From: DASWHF01 sp036393295
GTDB lineage: Bacteria; Pseudomonadota; Gammaproteobacteria; Acidiferrobacterales; UBA6901
Length of the DNA stretch: 19,474 nucleotides
NCBI GenBank assembly: GCA_036393295.1
Contig: DASWHF010000019.1
Span: forward strand, 1 to 19,474
Direction: 5' to 3'
Part shown: positions 1-6,138 of the stretch, one piece after another
Position numbering within the stretch: position 1 is the stretch's first letter
Layout: each line of letters starts with the position of its first letter
The notes under the pieces: model-generated
The model's database searches: none
What the model was told of the DNA's origin: nothing
The model's input: only the letters and a program-made list of their open reading frames with translations
Translations under genes and position numbers: made by a program

Positions 1-2
1 GT

Positions 3-76
3 TGGCTGGGGGACCTGGATTCGAACCAGGGTTGACGGAGTCAGAGTCCGTAGTCCTACCGCTAGACGATCCCCCA
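3..76 (-). tRNA. tRNA-Gln (anticodon CUG)
   Basis: Read on the minus strand, this 74-nt stretch folds into a complete cloverleaf. The acceptor stem is TGGGGGA/TCCCCCA, followed by discriminator G and an encoded CCA. The D stem is GTC/GAC, the anticodon stem ACGGA/TCCGT with loop CTCTGAC, and the T stem CCTGG/CCAGG with loop TTCGAAT. The anticodon CTG reads the glutamine codon CAG. The 5' end lies only six bases from a purine-rich inverted arm (83-115), on the same strand as rplM-rpsI and the IVP-like gene. Confidence 0.97.
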
Positions 77-82
77 GTAATT

Positions 83-540
83 CAGAGAAAAGATAAAAGA
101 ACAAAGAGAAAAGTGAAACCCTGGAAGATTCCGTCAGGACCCTATCGATTCGCGGGCTTGGATCCGCTTGATCAATCCTTGGAGCATTCTGGAGATCTCG
201 CCGGCTTCCACGATGAAGGCGTCCGCCCGCGCTGTTTCCATGAATCCTGACTCCCTCCCGATATAGAGCTGGGTACGCAACTCGCCGCAAGAGCCCTTTG
301 CAATCTTCAGGAACCGCGCAAATTCTCTCGACGAGTTTCGCTCGTATCCCTCGGCAATATTCGACGGAATCGACAATGCCGATCTACCAACCTGGTCGCG
401 GTAACCTCGATCTCGACAGGCCGCCAATACTCCGTACAGCTCGACACACAGCCGAGAACTCCGCTTCCACACATCCAGTTGTTCGAAAGCGTCCATCCCC
501 TCCGCAACTTTTCTCTTTCTTCTTTACTCTTTTCTCTGCC
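83..540 (-). mobile_element. Candidate inverted-arm element carrying an IVP-like gene
   Basis: An arm of about 33 bases at 83-115 is the near-complement of an arm at 506-539. Both are purine-rich on one strand and repeat AGAGAAAAG-like units; the reverse complement of the right arm begins GCAGAGAAAAGAG and the left arm begins CAGAGAAAAGATA. The arms enclose exactly one gene (134-496). The right arm stops next to the rpsI stop codon (542-544) and the left arm stops six bases short of tRNA-Gln. The same arm sequence recurs twice without a gene upstream of rplM. No clear target-site duplication is seen. Calling it mobile is inference from the recurrence and the arm-gene-arm layout. Confidence 0.5.
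134..496 (-). CDS. Four-helix-bundle protein, 23S rRNA IVP/S23 family
   Basis: This 120-residue protein matches the S23/IVP family first known from intervening sequences inside 23S rRNA genes. The recognisable features are an N-terminal helix beginning LDVWKRSSRLCVELYGV, the hallmark SIPSNIAEGYERNSSREFARF at about residues 42-62, and AKGSCGELRTQL shortly after. Members are small helical bundles that form oligomers; the Avd accessory protein of diversity-generating retroelements shares the fold. The molecular role is not established. Here the gene is not inside rRNA: it lies between rpsI and tRNA-Gln, on their strand, between two inverted purine-rich arms. It could be read through from rplM-rpsI. 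ATG at 496 is the only sensible start and gives the usual family length. Confidence 0.85.
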   Translation of the reverse strand: MDAFEQLDVWKRSSRLCVELYGVLAACRDRGYRDQVGRSALSIPSNIAEGYERNSSREFARFLKIAKGSCGELRTQLYIGRESGFMETARADAFIVEAGEISRMLQGLIKRIQARESIGS

Positions 541-541
541 T

Positions 542-934
542 TTACCGTTTAGAGTACTGCGGCCGCTTGCGCGCCTTGTGCAACCCGACCTTCTTGCGCT
601 CCACCTCGCGCGCGTCGCGCGTGACGAAGCCGGCCTTGCGCAGCGCGGGACGCAGGCTGCCGTCGTACTCCATGAGCGCGCGGGTGATGCCGTGGCGGAT
701 GGCGCCGGCCTGGCCGCTCGGGCCGCCGCCGGCGACGTTCACGTTGACGTCGAACTTGTCCTGCATCTCCAGGGTCGCGAACGGCTGGCGCACCATCATG
801 CGCGCGGTCTCGCGGCCGAAGTACTGGTCGAGCGATTTGCCGTTGACGACGATCTCGCCCTTGCCCTTCTTGAGGCGAACGCGGGCGGTGGCGGTCTTGC
901 GGCGGCCGGTTCCGTAGGGGGTCTGCTGTGCCAT
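542..934 (-). CDS. rpsI: 30S ribosomal protein S9
   Basis: The 130-residue product is a full-length S9 of the small ribosomal subunit. It has the N-terminal YGTGRRKTATARVRLKKGKG, the central GGGPSGQAGAIRHGITRAL, and the basic C-terminal tail ending PQYSKR, which reaches towards P-site tRNA. The ATG at 934 is preceded by an AAGGA Shine-Dalgarno with a five-base gap. It follows rplM by 29 bases, the standard bacterial pair. Its stop codon directly abuts the right arm of the IVP-carrying element, so the operon's 3' untranslated region has been replaced or extended by that element. Confidence 0.98.
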   Translation of the reverse strand: MAQQTPYGTGRRKTATARVRLKKGKGEIVVNGKSLDQYFGRETARMMVRQPFATLEMQDKFDVNVNVAGGGPSGQAGAIRHGITRALMEYDGSLRPALRKAGFVTRDAREVERKKVGLHKARKRPQYSKR

Positions 935-963
935 GGTGGTCCTTAAGGTCGGGTCGGTCGCGC

Positions 964-1392
964 TTAGAGCGACAGGGTCTTGGGCTGCTGGGCGGCGTGC
1001 TCGTGCGCGCCGCCGGCGTACACCTTCAGCTTGCGCAGCATGGCGCGGCCGAGCGGGCCCTTGGGCAGCATGCCGCGCACCGCGGTCTCGATGACGCGGC
1101 GCGGGTCGCGCACGCGCAGGTCGCCGAAGTTGATGGTCTTCATGCCGCTCTGGTAGCCGCTGTAGCGGTGATAGAGCTTGTCCTTCATCTTGTTGCCGGT
1201 CACCGTGACCTTCTCGGCGTTGATGACGACGATGTAATCACCGGTGTCGACGTGCGGGGTGAACTCCGGCTTGTGCTTGCCGCGCAGCCGGCGGGCGAGT
1301 TCGGTCGCCAGGCGGCCCAGGATCTTGTCCGTGGCGTCCACCAGGTACCAGTCGCGTTTGACGGTCTCGCGCTTTGCGCTGAAGGTTTTCAT
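964..1392 (-). CDS. rplM: 50S ribosomal protein L13
   Basis: This is L13 of the large ribosomal subunit, 142 residues from the ATG at 1392, the usual length. Family marks are MKTFSAKRETVKRDWYLVDA, KILGRLATELARRLRGKHK, DTGDYIVVINAEKV and the C-terminal RGMLPKGPLGRAMLRKLKVY. The frame is open further upstream, but the ATG at 1392 begins exactly where L13 proteins begin and has an AGGAA Shine-Dalgarno, so the longer version is rejected. It is the first gene of the rplM-rpsI unit. Two purine/pyrimidine inverted-arm elements fill the space upstream, and the nearer one contributes to a possible promoter at 1430-1458. Confidence 0.98.
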   Translation of the reverse strand: MKTFSAKRETVKRDWYLVDATDKILGRLATELARRLRGKHKPEFTPHVDTGDYIVVINAEKVTVTGNKMKDKLYHRYSGYQSGMKTINFGDLRVRDPRRVIETAVRGMLPKGPLGRAMLRKLKVYAGGAHEHAAQQPKTLSL

Positions 1393-1429
1393 CGGTTCCT
1401 GCCGAAAACATGCCTGAAAAGAGCCGGGC

Positions 1430-1458
1430 ATATTACAAAAGGCAGAGGAAAGAGACAA
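1430..1458 (-). promoter_or_regulatory. Possible rplM promoter partly inside a repeat arm
   Basis: On the minus strand TTGTCT (1453-1458) and TAATAT (1430-1435) are separated by 17 bases. Each matches four of six consensus sigma-70 positions. The -35-like box lies within the left arm of the 1442-1570 repeat element. Transcription would start near 1424, giving a leader of about 32 nt before rplM. This is a pattern match only. Confidence 0.3.
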
Positions 1459-1570
1459 GAGAAAAGTGAAAAGAAATCAACATCCCAACGCCCGGCTTCA
1501 GCACGGACCCAGCCGCTTCCAGTATCCGTCGAGCCGCTCCTTTTCTCTTGTTTCTTTTCTCTCTTGTCTC
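1442..1570. repeat. Gene-less AGAGAAAAG inverted-arm element, copy A
   Basis: The left arm at 1442-1473 and right arm at 1540-1570 are near inverted complements; both contain ACAAGAGAAAAG on one strand. They enclose about 66 bases with no gene. The arm sequence matches the arms around the IVP-like gene at 83-540. Just inside the left arm, AAGAAATCAACA followed a little later by CCCGG is shared with the neighbouring copy B. Confidence 0.75.
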
Positions 1571-1575
1571 GAAAG

Positions 1576-1691
1576 GCAGAGGAAAGAAACAAGAGAAAAG
1601 AGAAAAGAAATCAACACTCAATACCCGGATCGAGGCCATTGCCGCCCGGATCCGCGGCTGCTTTTCTCTTGTTTCTTTTCTCTTTTCTCTG
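1576..1691. repeat. Gene-less AGAGAAAAG inverted-arm element, copy B
   Basis: The left arm at 1576-1610 and right arm at 1661-1691 are inverted complements, including a perfect 15-base match GAAACAAGAGAAAAG. They enclose about 50 bases. The element abuts copy A, with only about five bases between A's right arm and B's left arm, and its right end is immediately followed by the terminator at 1696-1725. RNA from either strand would fold into a long stem. Confidence 0.75.
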
Positions 1692-1695
1692 AAGC

Positions 1696-1725
1696 AAAAA
1701 AAAGGGCGTGGTGGAGACCACGCCC
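1696..1725 (-). terminator. Rho-independent terminator
   Basis: On the minus strand GGGCGTGGT, a four-base loop CTCC and ACCACGCCC form a perfect nine-base-pair stem, followed at once by eight T residues. This is a textbook intrinsic terminator and ends transcripts arriving from higher coordinates. No protein gene lies between it and the ferredoxin gene over 460 bases away, which points to a non-coding transcript. Confidence 0.9.
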
Positions 1726-1864
1726 GAACCACCACTAGGAGGATGGAGGAGCCTTGCTGTATCCCGCCGATTGGGGCCGGATACGAAATTCCGTCGACTA
1801 CGCCCTAAGTGTTGCAAGCTTTGAGCCAAGCTGCCGATCGGGCGATATGCCTGCCGATCAACTG
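1696..1864 (-). ncRNA. Candidate structured small RNA (or attenuated leader)
   Basis: A strong promoter-like pair at 1871-1899 would start a minus-strand transcript near 1864, and the terminator at 1696-1725 would end it, giving about 168 nt. The interval has no plausible reading frame but several stems: GATCGG/CCGATC near the 5' end, AGCTT/AAGCT next, then GTATCC/GGATAC with an inner GCC/GGC, then the terminator. The segment between the last two stems reads CTCCTCCATCCTCCT (complement of about 1737-1751), is probably unpaired, and is complementary to Shine-Dalgarno sequences. I do not recognise a known RNA family. It could also be a leader attenuated ahead of rplM, 300 bases downstream. Confidence 0.55.
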
Positions 1865-1870
1865 TATTTA

Positions 1871-1899
1871 ATTATTTACTAATATTTCAATGCTGTCAA
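1871..1899 (-). promoter_or_regulatory. Strong sigma-70-like promoter for the candidate small RNA
   Basis: Minus-strand TTGACA (1894-1899) is a perfect -35 box. After exactly 17 bases comes AATAAT (1871-1876), five of six to the -10 consensus. The surrounding 120 bases are AT-rich, unlike the rest of the window. A weaker second pair, TTGATA with an ATTAAT-like box, lies further upstream in the same AT-rich pocket. Confidence 0.65.
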
Positions 1900-2186
1900 C
1901 AACCAACATGAAAGTATTTTAGCCGGCTCGGGGGAATGTAAATATTTATATATTAATACAACAAGTTAATTTTATATCAAAACACGGCCAATCCGGTTCT
2001 AGCCAGATGAATCGCTGAGGGGATTGCTCGGATTTTAGGCAGTTTTTCGACAACCGGCGCGGCGTCCGCAACCGCCCGTGACGGGGGCCGATGCGCCGCT
2101 GGACGTCACGAGCGGGACGCGCGGCCCGGAGGTGTCCTACCCCCCCCGCGGGATCCCCGAGGGGCGGGGATTCCTTCAAAGGCTGC
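1900..2186. other. Intergenic region, AT-rich then GC-rich, no gene seen
   Basis: From about 1900 to 1980 the sequence is strongly AT-rich; from 2040 to 2186 it is GC-rich. The only sizeable minus frame (1946-2179) resembles no protein family. The AT-rich part probably holds upstream promoter elements for the candidate small RNA. The GC-rich part holds a hairpin just after the ferredoxin gene. Confidence 0.6.
2153..2171 (-). terminator. Hairpin downstream of the ferredoxin gene
   Basis: On the minus strand ATCCCCG, loop CCCCT and CGGGGAT form a perfect seven-base-pair stem 15 bases after the ferredoxin stop codon. No T run follows, so it is at best a weak terminator or an RNA 3'-end stabiliser. 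Confidence 0.35.
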
Positions 2187-2501
2187 CTATATCTTGAGCC
2201 GCTCGACCACGCGGCCGTTCACCAGGTGCTGGTCGATGATCTCGTCCACGTCCTCCTGGTCCACGTAGGTGTACCAGGTACCCTCCGGATAGACCACGAT
2301 GACCGGCCCTTCCTGGCAGCGGTCCATGCAGCCGGCATTGTTGATGCGCACCCCACCGGGTCCGTTCAGCTTCAGGGCCTTGACGCGCTGCTTGGCGTGC
2401 TCGCGCATGGCGACCGAGCCCTTGTTGGCGCAACAGGCCTCGCCGCCTTCGCGCTGGTTGATGCAGAAGAACACGTGATGCTTGTAGTAGGGCTGCGGCA
2501 T
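2187..2501 (-). CDS. Thioredoxin-fold [2Fe-2S] ferredoxin
   Basis: The 104-residue protein fits the small thioredoxin-like [2Fe-2S] ferredoxins related to the NuoE subunit of complex I. Likely cluster ligands are C13, C23 (or C24), C58 and C62, in the family pattern Cys-x9/10-Cys followed later by Cys-x3-Cys (NNAGCMDRCQEG). The ending, with PEGTWYTYV and an acidic helix, is also typical. It should be a soluble one-electron carrier; its partner is unknown. The frame is open far upstream, but family homology begins at MPQPYYKHHVFF, so ATG at 2501 is chosen; no clear Shine-Dalgarno is seen. It diverges from the GlcF-like iron-sulfur gene across 87 bases, which may mean shared control. Confidence 0.9.
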   Translation of the reverse strand: MPQPYYKHHVFFCINQREGGEACCANKGSVAMREHAKQRVKALKLNGPGGVRINNAGCMDRCQEGPVIVVYPEGTWYTYVDQEDVDEIIDQHLVNGRVVERLKI

Positions 2502-2588
2502 GGCTGGCTGGAATGGCTCGATGCGGGGTGTTAGTGTACACGCAGGCCTGCATCCCTGTCCCGCGCCCCGACCACCGCGATCATCACC

Positions 2589-3890
2589 TTGCCCGCACCG
2601 CGCACTATCGAGCCCTTCCCCGTCGCCCTGGCGGACCGCTGCGTGCTGTGCGGCCTGTGCCTGCCGCACTGTCCGACTTATCGCCTGACAGGCGATGAGA
2701 ACGAATCGCCGCGCGGCCGCATCGCGCTGATGCGGGCGCTGGCCGGCGGCGAGCTCAAGGCGAGCGCGAAGCTCGCCGGCCACCTCGAACTGTGCCTCGG
2801 CTGCCGCGCCTGCGAGCGGGTCTGCCCGTCGCAGGTGCCCTACGGCCGGCTGATCGACGCCGGCCGCGCGCTGCTGGCCGAACGGCGCCGGCCGCCGCGG
2901 CGGCAGCGCTGGCTGCGCGATGCCCTGCTCACCCGGCCGCGGCGGCTGCGCCGCCTGGCGCGCTGGCTGCGGCGGTATCAGCGCAGCGGCGCCCAGCGCC
3001 TGCTGCGCGCCAGTCACCTGCTCGGCCTGATCGGACTGGCGAAGGCCGAGCGCCTGCTGCCACCGCTGCCGGCGCTGCCGGCCTGGCAGCCGCACTACCC
3101 GGCGATCGGCACGCGGCGCGGCGCGGTCGATCTGTTCCTCGGCTGCGTGGCCTCGGCCTTCGATGCCGCGACGCTCGAGGCGGCGGTGCGCCTGCTCACC
3201 CGCCTCGGTTACGACGTGCATCTGCCGGCATCCCAGGGCTGCTGCGGGGCGCAGCACCGGCATGCCGGCGACGCGGCGCGCGCCACCGGGCTGGTGCGCG
3301 CCAACGTCGCGGCCTTCGCGGGCAGCGACCGCCCCATCGTGTTCCTCGCCAGCGGCTGCGGCGCGAGCCTGGTCGATGCCGGCCGCGAGCTCGCCGGCGA
3401 CGCCGCGGCCGCCGCCTTCGCCGCGCGCGCCATCGATCTGCAGCGCTTCCTGGTGGACATCCCCTGGCCCGGGGCGCTCGAGCTCGCGCCGCTGCCCGCT
3501 CTGATCGCCGTGCACGAGCCCTGCACGCTGCGCAATGCGCTCGGCGACGCCGCCGCGAGTTACCGGCTGCTGGAACGCATTCCGCAGGTGCGCATAGTGG
3601 CATTGCCCGAAAATGCCCTGTGCTGCGGCGGCGCCGGCAGCTATCCACTGACCCAGCCGGCGATGGCCGAACGTCTGCGCGACGCCAAGCTCGCGCATGT
3701 CCTGCAGCTGGCGCCTGATTATCTCGCCACCGCCAACATCGGCTGCGCCCTGCAACTCGCCGCCGGGGCGCGCGCCGCGGGGCTCGCCGTCGAGGTCGTG
3801 CATCCGGTGGCGCTCATCGAGCGCGCATTGCGGCCGGCGCCGCCGGCCGGCTTGGCCGCGGCCCGGACGTCCGGTATCGTGACCGCATGA
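2589..3890 (+). CDS. GlcF-like iron-sulfur protein (two 4Fe-4S, two CCG domains)
   Basis: The 433-residue protein has the layout of glycolate oxidase subunit GlcF and related electron-transfer subunits. Two ferredoxin-type [4Fe-4S] motifs lie at C18-C21-C24-C28 (CVLCGLCLPHCP) and C69-C72-C75-C79 (CLGCRACERVCP). Two cysteine-rich domains follow, ending GCCGAQ and LCCGGAG, as in heterodisulfide-reductase-like subunits. A basic segment links the halves. It would pass electrons from a flavoprotein dehydrogenase to quinone, but no GlcD or GlcE lies nearby, so the substrate is unknown. No ATG precedes the first motif after the upstream stop at 2532; TTG at 2589 is the best start, without an obvious Shine-Dalgarno. 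Its stop overlaps the coq7 start by four bases (ATGA). Confidence 0.88.
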   Translation: MPAPRTIEPFPVALADRCVLCGLCLPHCPTYRLTGDENESPRGRIALMRALAGGELKASAKLAGHLELCLGCRACERVCPSQVPYGRLIDAGRALLAERRRPPRRQRWLRDALLTRPRRLRRLARWLRRYQRSGAQRLLRASHLLGLIGLAKAERLLPPLPALPAWQPHYPAIGTRRGAVDLFLGCVASAFDAATLEAAVRLLTRLGYDVHLPASQGCCGAQHRHAGDAARATGLVRANVAAFAGSDRPIVFLASGCGASLVDAGRELAGDAAAAAFAARAIDLQRFLVDIPWPGALELAPLPALIAVHEPCTLRNALGDAAASYRLLERIPQVRIVALPENALCCGGAGSYPLTQPAMAERLRDAKLAHVLQLAPDYLATANIGCALQLAAGARAAGLAVEVVHPVALIERALRPAPPAGLAAARTSGIVTA

Positions 3891-4531
3891 CCGCCCGCCG
3901 CTATACACCGTTCGATTCGCTGATCGCCGGCCTCGACCAAGCACTGCACACCGTGTTCGGCCCGCCGCCCGAGGCCGGGCGCGCCAATCCCGCGGACGGC
4001 GAGCCGGAGACCGAGCTCGATGCCGTAGAACGCGCGGAAGCGGCGCGGCTCATGCGCGTGAATCACTCCGGCGAGGTGGCGGCCCAGGCGCTCTACCAGG
4101 GCCAGGCGCTGACGGCGCGGCTCGATCAGGTACGCGACAAGATGACCGAGGCGGCCCAGGAGGAGAACGACCACCTGGCCTGGACCGAGGCGCGCGTGCG
4201 CGAGCTCGGCGGGCATCTGAGCTATTTGAACCCGGCGTGGTATCTGGGATCGTTTCTGATCGGCGCGGCCGCCGGCGCGGCCGGCGACCGTTGGAGCCTG
4301 GGCTTCGTCGCCGAGACCGAGCACCAGGTGGTCGCCCATCTCGGCAAGCATCTGGCGCGGCTGCCGGCCCAGGACGCCAAGGGCCGTGCGATCCTCGAAC
4401 AGATGCGCCGCGACGAGGCACGCCACGCGACCGTCGCGCTCGAGGCCGGCGCGGCGTCGCTGCCCGAGCCGGTGAAGCGCCTGATGGCACTGACCTCGAA
4501 GGTGATGACGCGGACGGCGTATTGGATATAA
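3887..4531 (+). CDS. coq7: Coq7-type demethoxyubiquinone hydroxylase
   Basis: This 214-residue protein is a membrane-associated di-iron hydroxylase that adds the last ring hydroxyl in ubiquinone synthesis (2-polyprenyl-3-methyl-6-methoxy-1,4-benzoquinol to the 5-hydroxy product). The di-iron ligand pattern is intact: E63 in RVNHSGEVAAQALY, E93 and H96 in EENDHL, E145 in ETEHQ, and E177 with H180 in DEARH. The hydrophobic stretch AWYLGSFLIGAAAGAAG probably contacts the membrane. Length is normal for bacterial Coq7. It overlaps the GlcF-like gene by ATGA, so the two are translated together; a quinone-reducing iron-sulfur protein next to a quinone-making enzyme is plausible, but a functional link is inferred. 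Confidence 0.95.
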   Translation: MTARRYTPFDSLIAGLDQALHTVFGPPPEAGRANPADGEPETELDAVERAEAARLMRVNHSGEVAAQALYQGQALTARLDQVRDKMTEAAQEENDHLAWTEARVRELGGHLSYLNPAWYLGSFLIGAAAGAAGDRWSLGFVAETEHQVVAHLGKHLARLPAQDAKGRAILEQMRRDEARHATVALEAGAASLPEPVKRLMALTSKVMTRTAYWI

Positions 4532-4542
4532 AAAATAATTAA

Positions 4543-4660
4543 TTGTAGGCGGGGCTTCCAGCCCCGCTGATTCTGCCCCGCCGTCGGTGGCACATCATCG
4601 GCATCCGTGGCACGTTTGGTGAGCGGGGCTGATGAGCGGGGCTGGAAGCCCCGCCTACAA
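4543..4660. repeat. REP-like double hairpin, GTAGGCGGGGC type
   Basis: A 26-base arm at 4543-4568 is repeated in inverted form at 4635-4660, and the ends match apart from one base. Each arm is itself a small palindrome (GGCGGGGC and GCCCCGC around TTCCA). The spacer holds further CCCCGC pieces, and AT-rich DNA flanks both sides. It lies between the convergent coq7 and the small exported-protein gene, so it may block read-through. Related elements are at 9356-9413 and 15038-15114. Confidence 0.8.
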
Positions 4661-4674
4661 ATTAATAATAATGA

Positions 4675-5091
4675 TTAATAACTTCCCAAACTAGCACGTA
4701 TGCTTTTTTCGACGTTGCGCACCCAGCGGTTGTAGGTCTTGTGGATGGTGCCGTCCTTCGCGTCGTAGTCCAGATCCTCGCTGTCCTTGTAGCTGATCTT
4801 CACGGCCTTGGCGTCGTACCGGACGGTGATCACGGCGACGTGCCGCGCGCCCTTGCGGCCGGACTTGGTGTACTTGCCCTCGATATGTCCGCCACCGACC
4901 TCCTTGATCTCGAAATTCTTGCTGAACAGCGCCTTGCGGATCGCCTGGCGCACGGCCTCCTGGCTCTTGCCGGCCGGCACGACGATCGGCTCGGGCGTGT
5001 AGATCGGCTCGGCGGCGTGCGTCAGCGGGCTTGCGAACAGCAGGGCCGCGAACGGCAGCGCGGCGGCGAGACGCCTGGTGGTGCTCAACAT
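4675..5091 (-). CDS. Small exported protein, unknown function
   Basis: The 138-residue product starts with a clear Sec signal peptide: basic RR, a hydrophobic stretch at about residues 9-22, and a signal peptidase I site THA-AEP near residue 26. There is no lipobox cysteine. The mature part of about 110 residues is basic and contains GGHIEGKYTKSGR, VAVITVRYDAKAVKISY and a C-terminal TIHKTYNRWVRNVEKSI helix. This resembles small periplasmic proteins of undefined role. It is the last minus-strand gene of the biosynthetic arm, 118 bases after the glycosyltransferase, so it may be co-transcribed; a role in the outer envelope or in handling the cluster's product is only a guess. Confidence 0.8.
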   Translation of the reverse strand: MLSTTRRLAAALPFAALLFASPLTHAAEPIYTPEPIVVPAGKSQEAVRQAIRKALFSKNFEIKEVGGGHIEGKYTKSGRKGARHVAVITVRYDAKAVKISYKDSEDLDYDAKDGTIHKTYNRWVRNVEKSIRASLGSY

Positions 5092-5209
5092 GGCATACCT
5101 CCTCGATGTTTGCCGGTTTCCGGGTGTGTTGTCGCGCCGGCCATGGCCGTGCGCCTCGTGTTCATGTTACCAAAAACGGCCGCGATCGCCACCGGCAGGC
5201 CGGCGCGGC

Positions 5210-5959
5210 TCACTCGCTGCCCGACCGGCGGACGAACAGCGGCCGCAGATAGGCACGGTACAGGCCCTGCGGATACAGCCCGCGCTTGAGCAGCTTGCCC
5301 GCGACCATCGCGGTGATGCGCAGGCTGTCGCGATGGCGGTAATGGCTGGGGCGCGCGCCCGGCCGGTAGACCGCCGGGATGTCCACCGCCACCGTGGGAA
5401 ACCCGAGGCGCGCCGCCTCGATCAGCACCTCGCTCTCGAACACGAAACCGCGGCCCTTGCCGTGCGGGACGCGCAGCCGCGCGAGCAGCGCCGCCGGATA
5501 CAGCCGGAAGCCCGACTGGCTGTCGGGCAGGCGCTGGCCGCTCGCCCAGGACAGCCAGAAATTCGCGAAGCGGTTGGCGTAATAGCGCATCGCCGGGATG
5601 CGCGCGCGGTCGCCGCGGCGCGCGCCGATGATGAGGCTGGCGGGACGGGCGGCGGCGGCCGCCAGCAGCCGCGGGATGTCCTCGGGCGCGTGCTGGCCGT
5701 CGCCGTCGAGCGTGATCACGGCGTCGGCGCCGTCGGTCAGCGCCGCCTGCATGCCACGCCACAGGCTCGCCGCCTTGCCGAGATTCGCGTCGTTGCGCAG
5801 CAGCGTGACCGGCAGCCCGGCGACACTCGCGGCGGTCGCGTCGCTCGAGCCGTCGTCGACGACGATGACGCGCCGCGCCTGGGCGAGCGCGCGCGTCGCG
5901 ACGTCGCGCAGGGTCGCGGCCTCGTTGTAGGCGGGGATCACGACGGCGTGACTTGGCAT
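5210..5959 (-). CDS. Family 2 glycosyltransferase
   Basis: The 249-residue protein has the GT-A fold marks of family 2 glycosyltransferases: VVIPAYNEAATL at the N-terminus, VVDDGSSD at 34-40 for nucleotide binding, and the metal-binding LDGDGQH at 84-90. A later IIGARRGDR and a QSGFRLY acceptor-side motif resemble dolichol-phosphate-mannose-synthase-like enzymes. No transmembrane segment is evident, so it is cytosolic or peripheral. Similar glycosyltransferases occur in aryl-polyene clusters, where the polyene is attached to a glycolipid. A REP-like pair (5999-6085) separates it from the upstream ketoreductase by 179 bases, so co-transcription is likely but not certain. Confidence 0.9.
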   Translation of the reverse strand: MPSHAVVIPAYNEAATLRDVATRALAQARRVIVVDDGSSDATAASVAGLPVTLLRNDANLGKAASLWRGMQAALTDGADAVITLDGDGQHAPEDIPRLLAAAAARPASLIIGARRGDRARIPAMRYYANRFANFWLSWASGQRLPDSQSGFRLYPAALLARLRVPHGKGRGFVFESEVLIEAARLGFPTVAVDIPAVYRPGARPSHYRHRDSLRITAMVAGKLLKRGLYPQGLYRAYLRPLFVRRSGSE

Positions 5960-5998
5960 GTTACTGATCCGGCCACTAAATAGTGCGCACGGTGTTCT

Positions 5999-6085
5999 CC
6001 CTCTCCCTCCGGGAGAGGGCCGGGGTGAGGGCCGACGGCTCCGACAAAACCGCCCTCATCCTGTCCTTCTCCCGAGGGGAGAAGG
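5999..6085. repeat. REP-like inverted pair, CCCTCTCCC type
   Basis: The left unit at 5999-6031 is a short palindrome (CCCTCTCCCTCCGGGAGAGG) followed by GGGGTGAGGG. The right unit at 6053-6085 has CCCTCATCC followed by CTTCTCCCGAGGGGAGAAGG, in the opposite order. The two units form a pair of hairpins in opposite orientation, as in BIME-type repeats. It lies within the biosynthetic arm, between ketoreductase and glycosyltransferase genes, and could modulate expression downstream. Confidence 0.75.
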
Positions 6086-6138
6086 ACCCGCAAGATGTTG
6101 CTGTGCACTGATTGGCGTTTTCCCCAGTATAAGCGTCG

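Noticed and set aside
3..115. tRNA-Gln as an integration site of a genomic island
   Set aside because: No duplicated tRNA 3' end and no integrase gene are visible. The nearby inverted-arm element lies at the 5' side of the tRNA gene, not the usual 3' attachment side.
1442..1691. CRISPR array
   Set aside because: The repeated units are inverted pairs of imperfect purine tracts with unequal spacing, not direct repeats with regular spacers, and no cas gene is present.
1433..1829. Several short frames across the purine/pyrimidine repeats upstream of rplM
   Set aside because: They are long runs of Lys/Arg/Glu or Phe/Ser/Leu produced by the repeat composition, not proteins.
1946..2179. A 77-residue minus-strand frame in the gap before the ferredoxin
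   Set aside because: It has no recognisable motif, crosses an AT-rich promoter-like region, and has no Shine-Dalgarno.
2187..3944. A 585-residue minus-strand frame covering the ferredoxin and the GlcF-like gene
   Set aside because: Only its last 104 residues resemble a protein family (the ferredoxin). The rest is antisense to the GlcF-like gene and reads as low-complexity Arg/Ala/Gly sequence typical of GC-rich shadows.
4543..4660. Standard rho-independent terminator between coq7 and the exported-protein gene
   Set aside because: The stem is far longer than usual, the spacer is about 66 bases, and neither side has a T run. It fits the REP-like family better, though it may still stop transcription.
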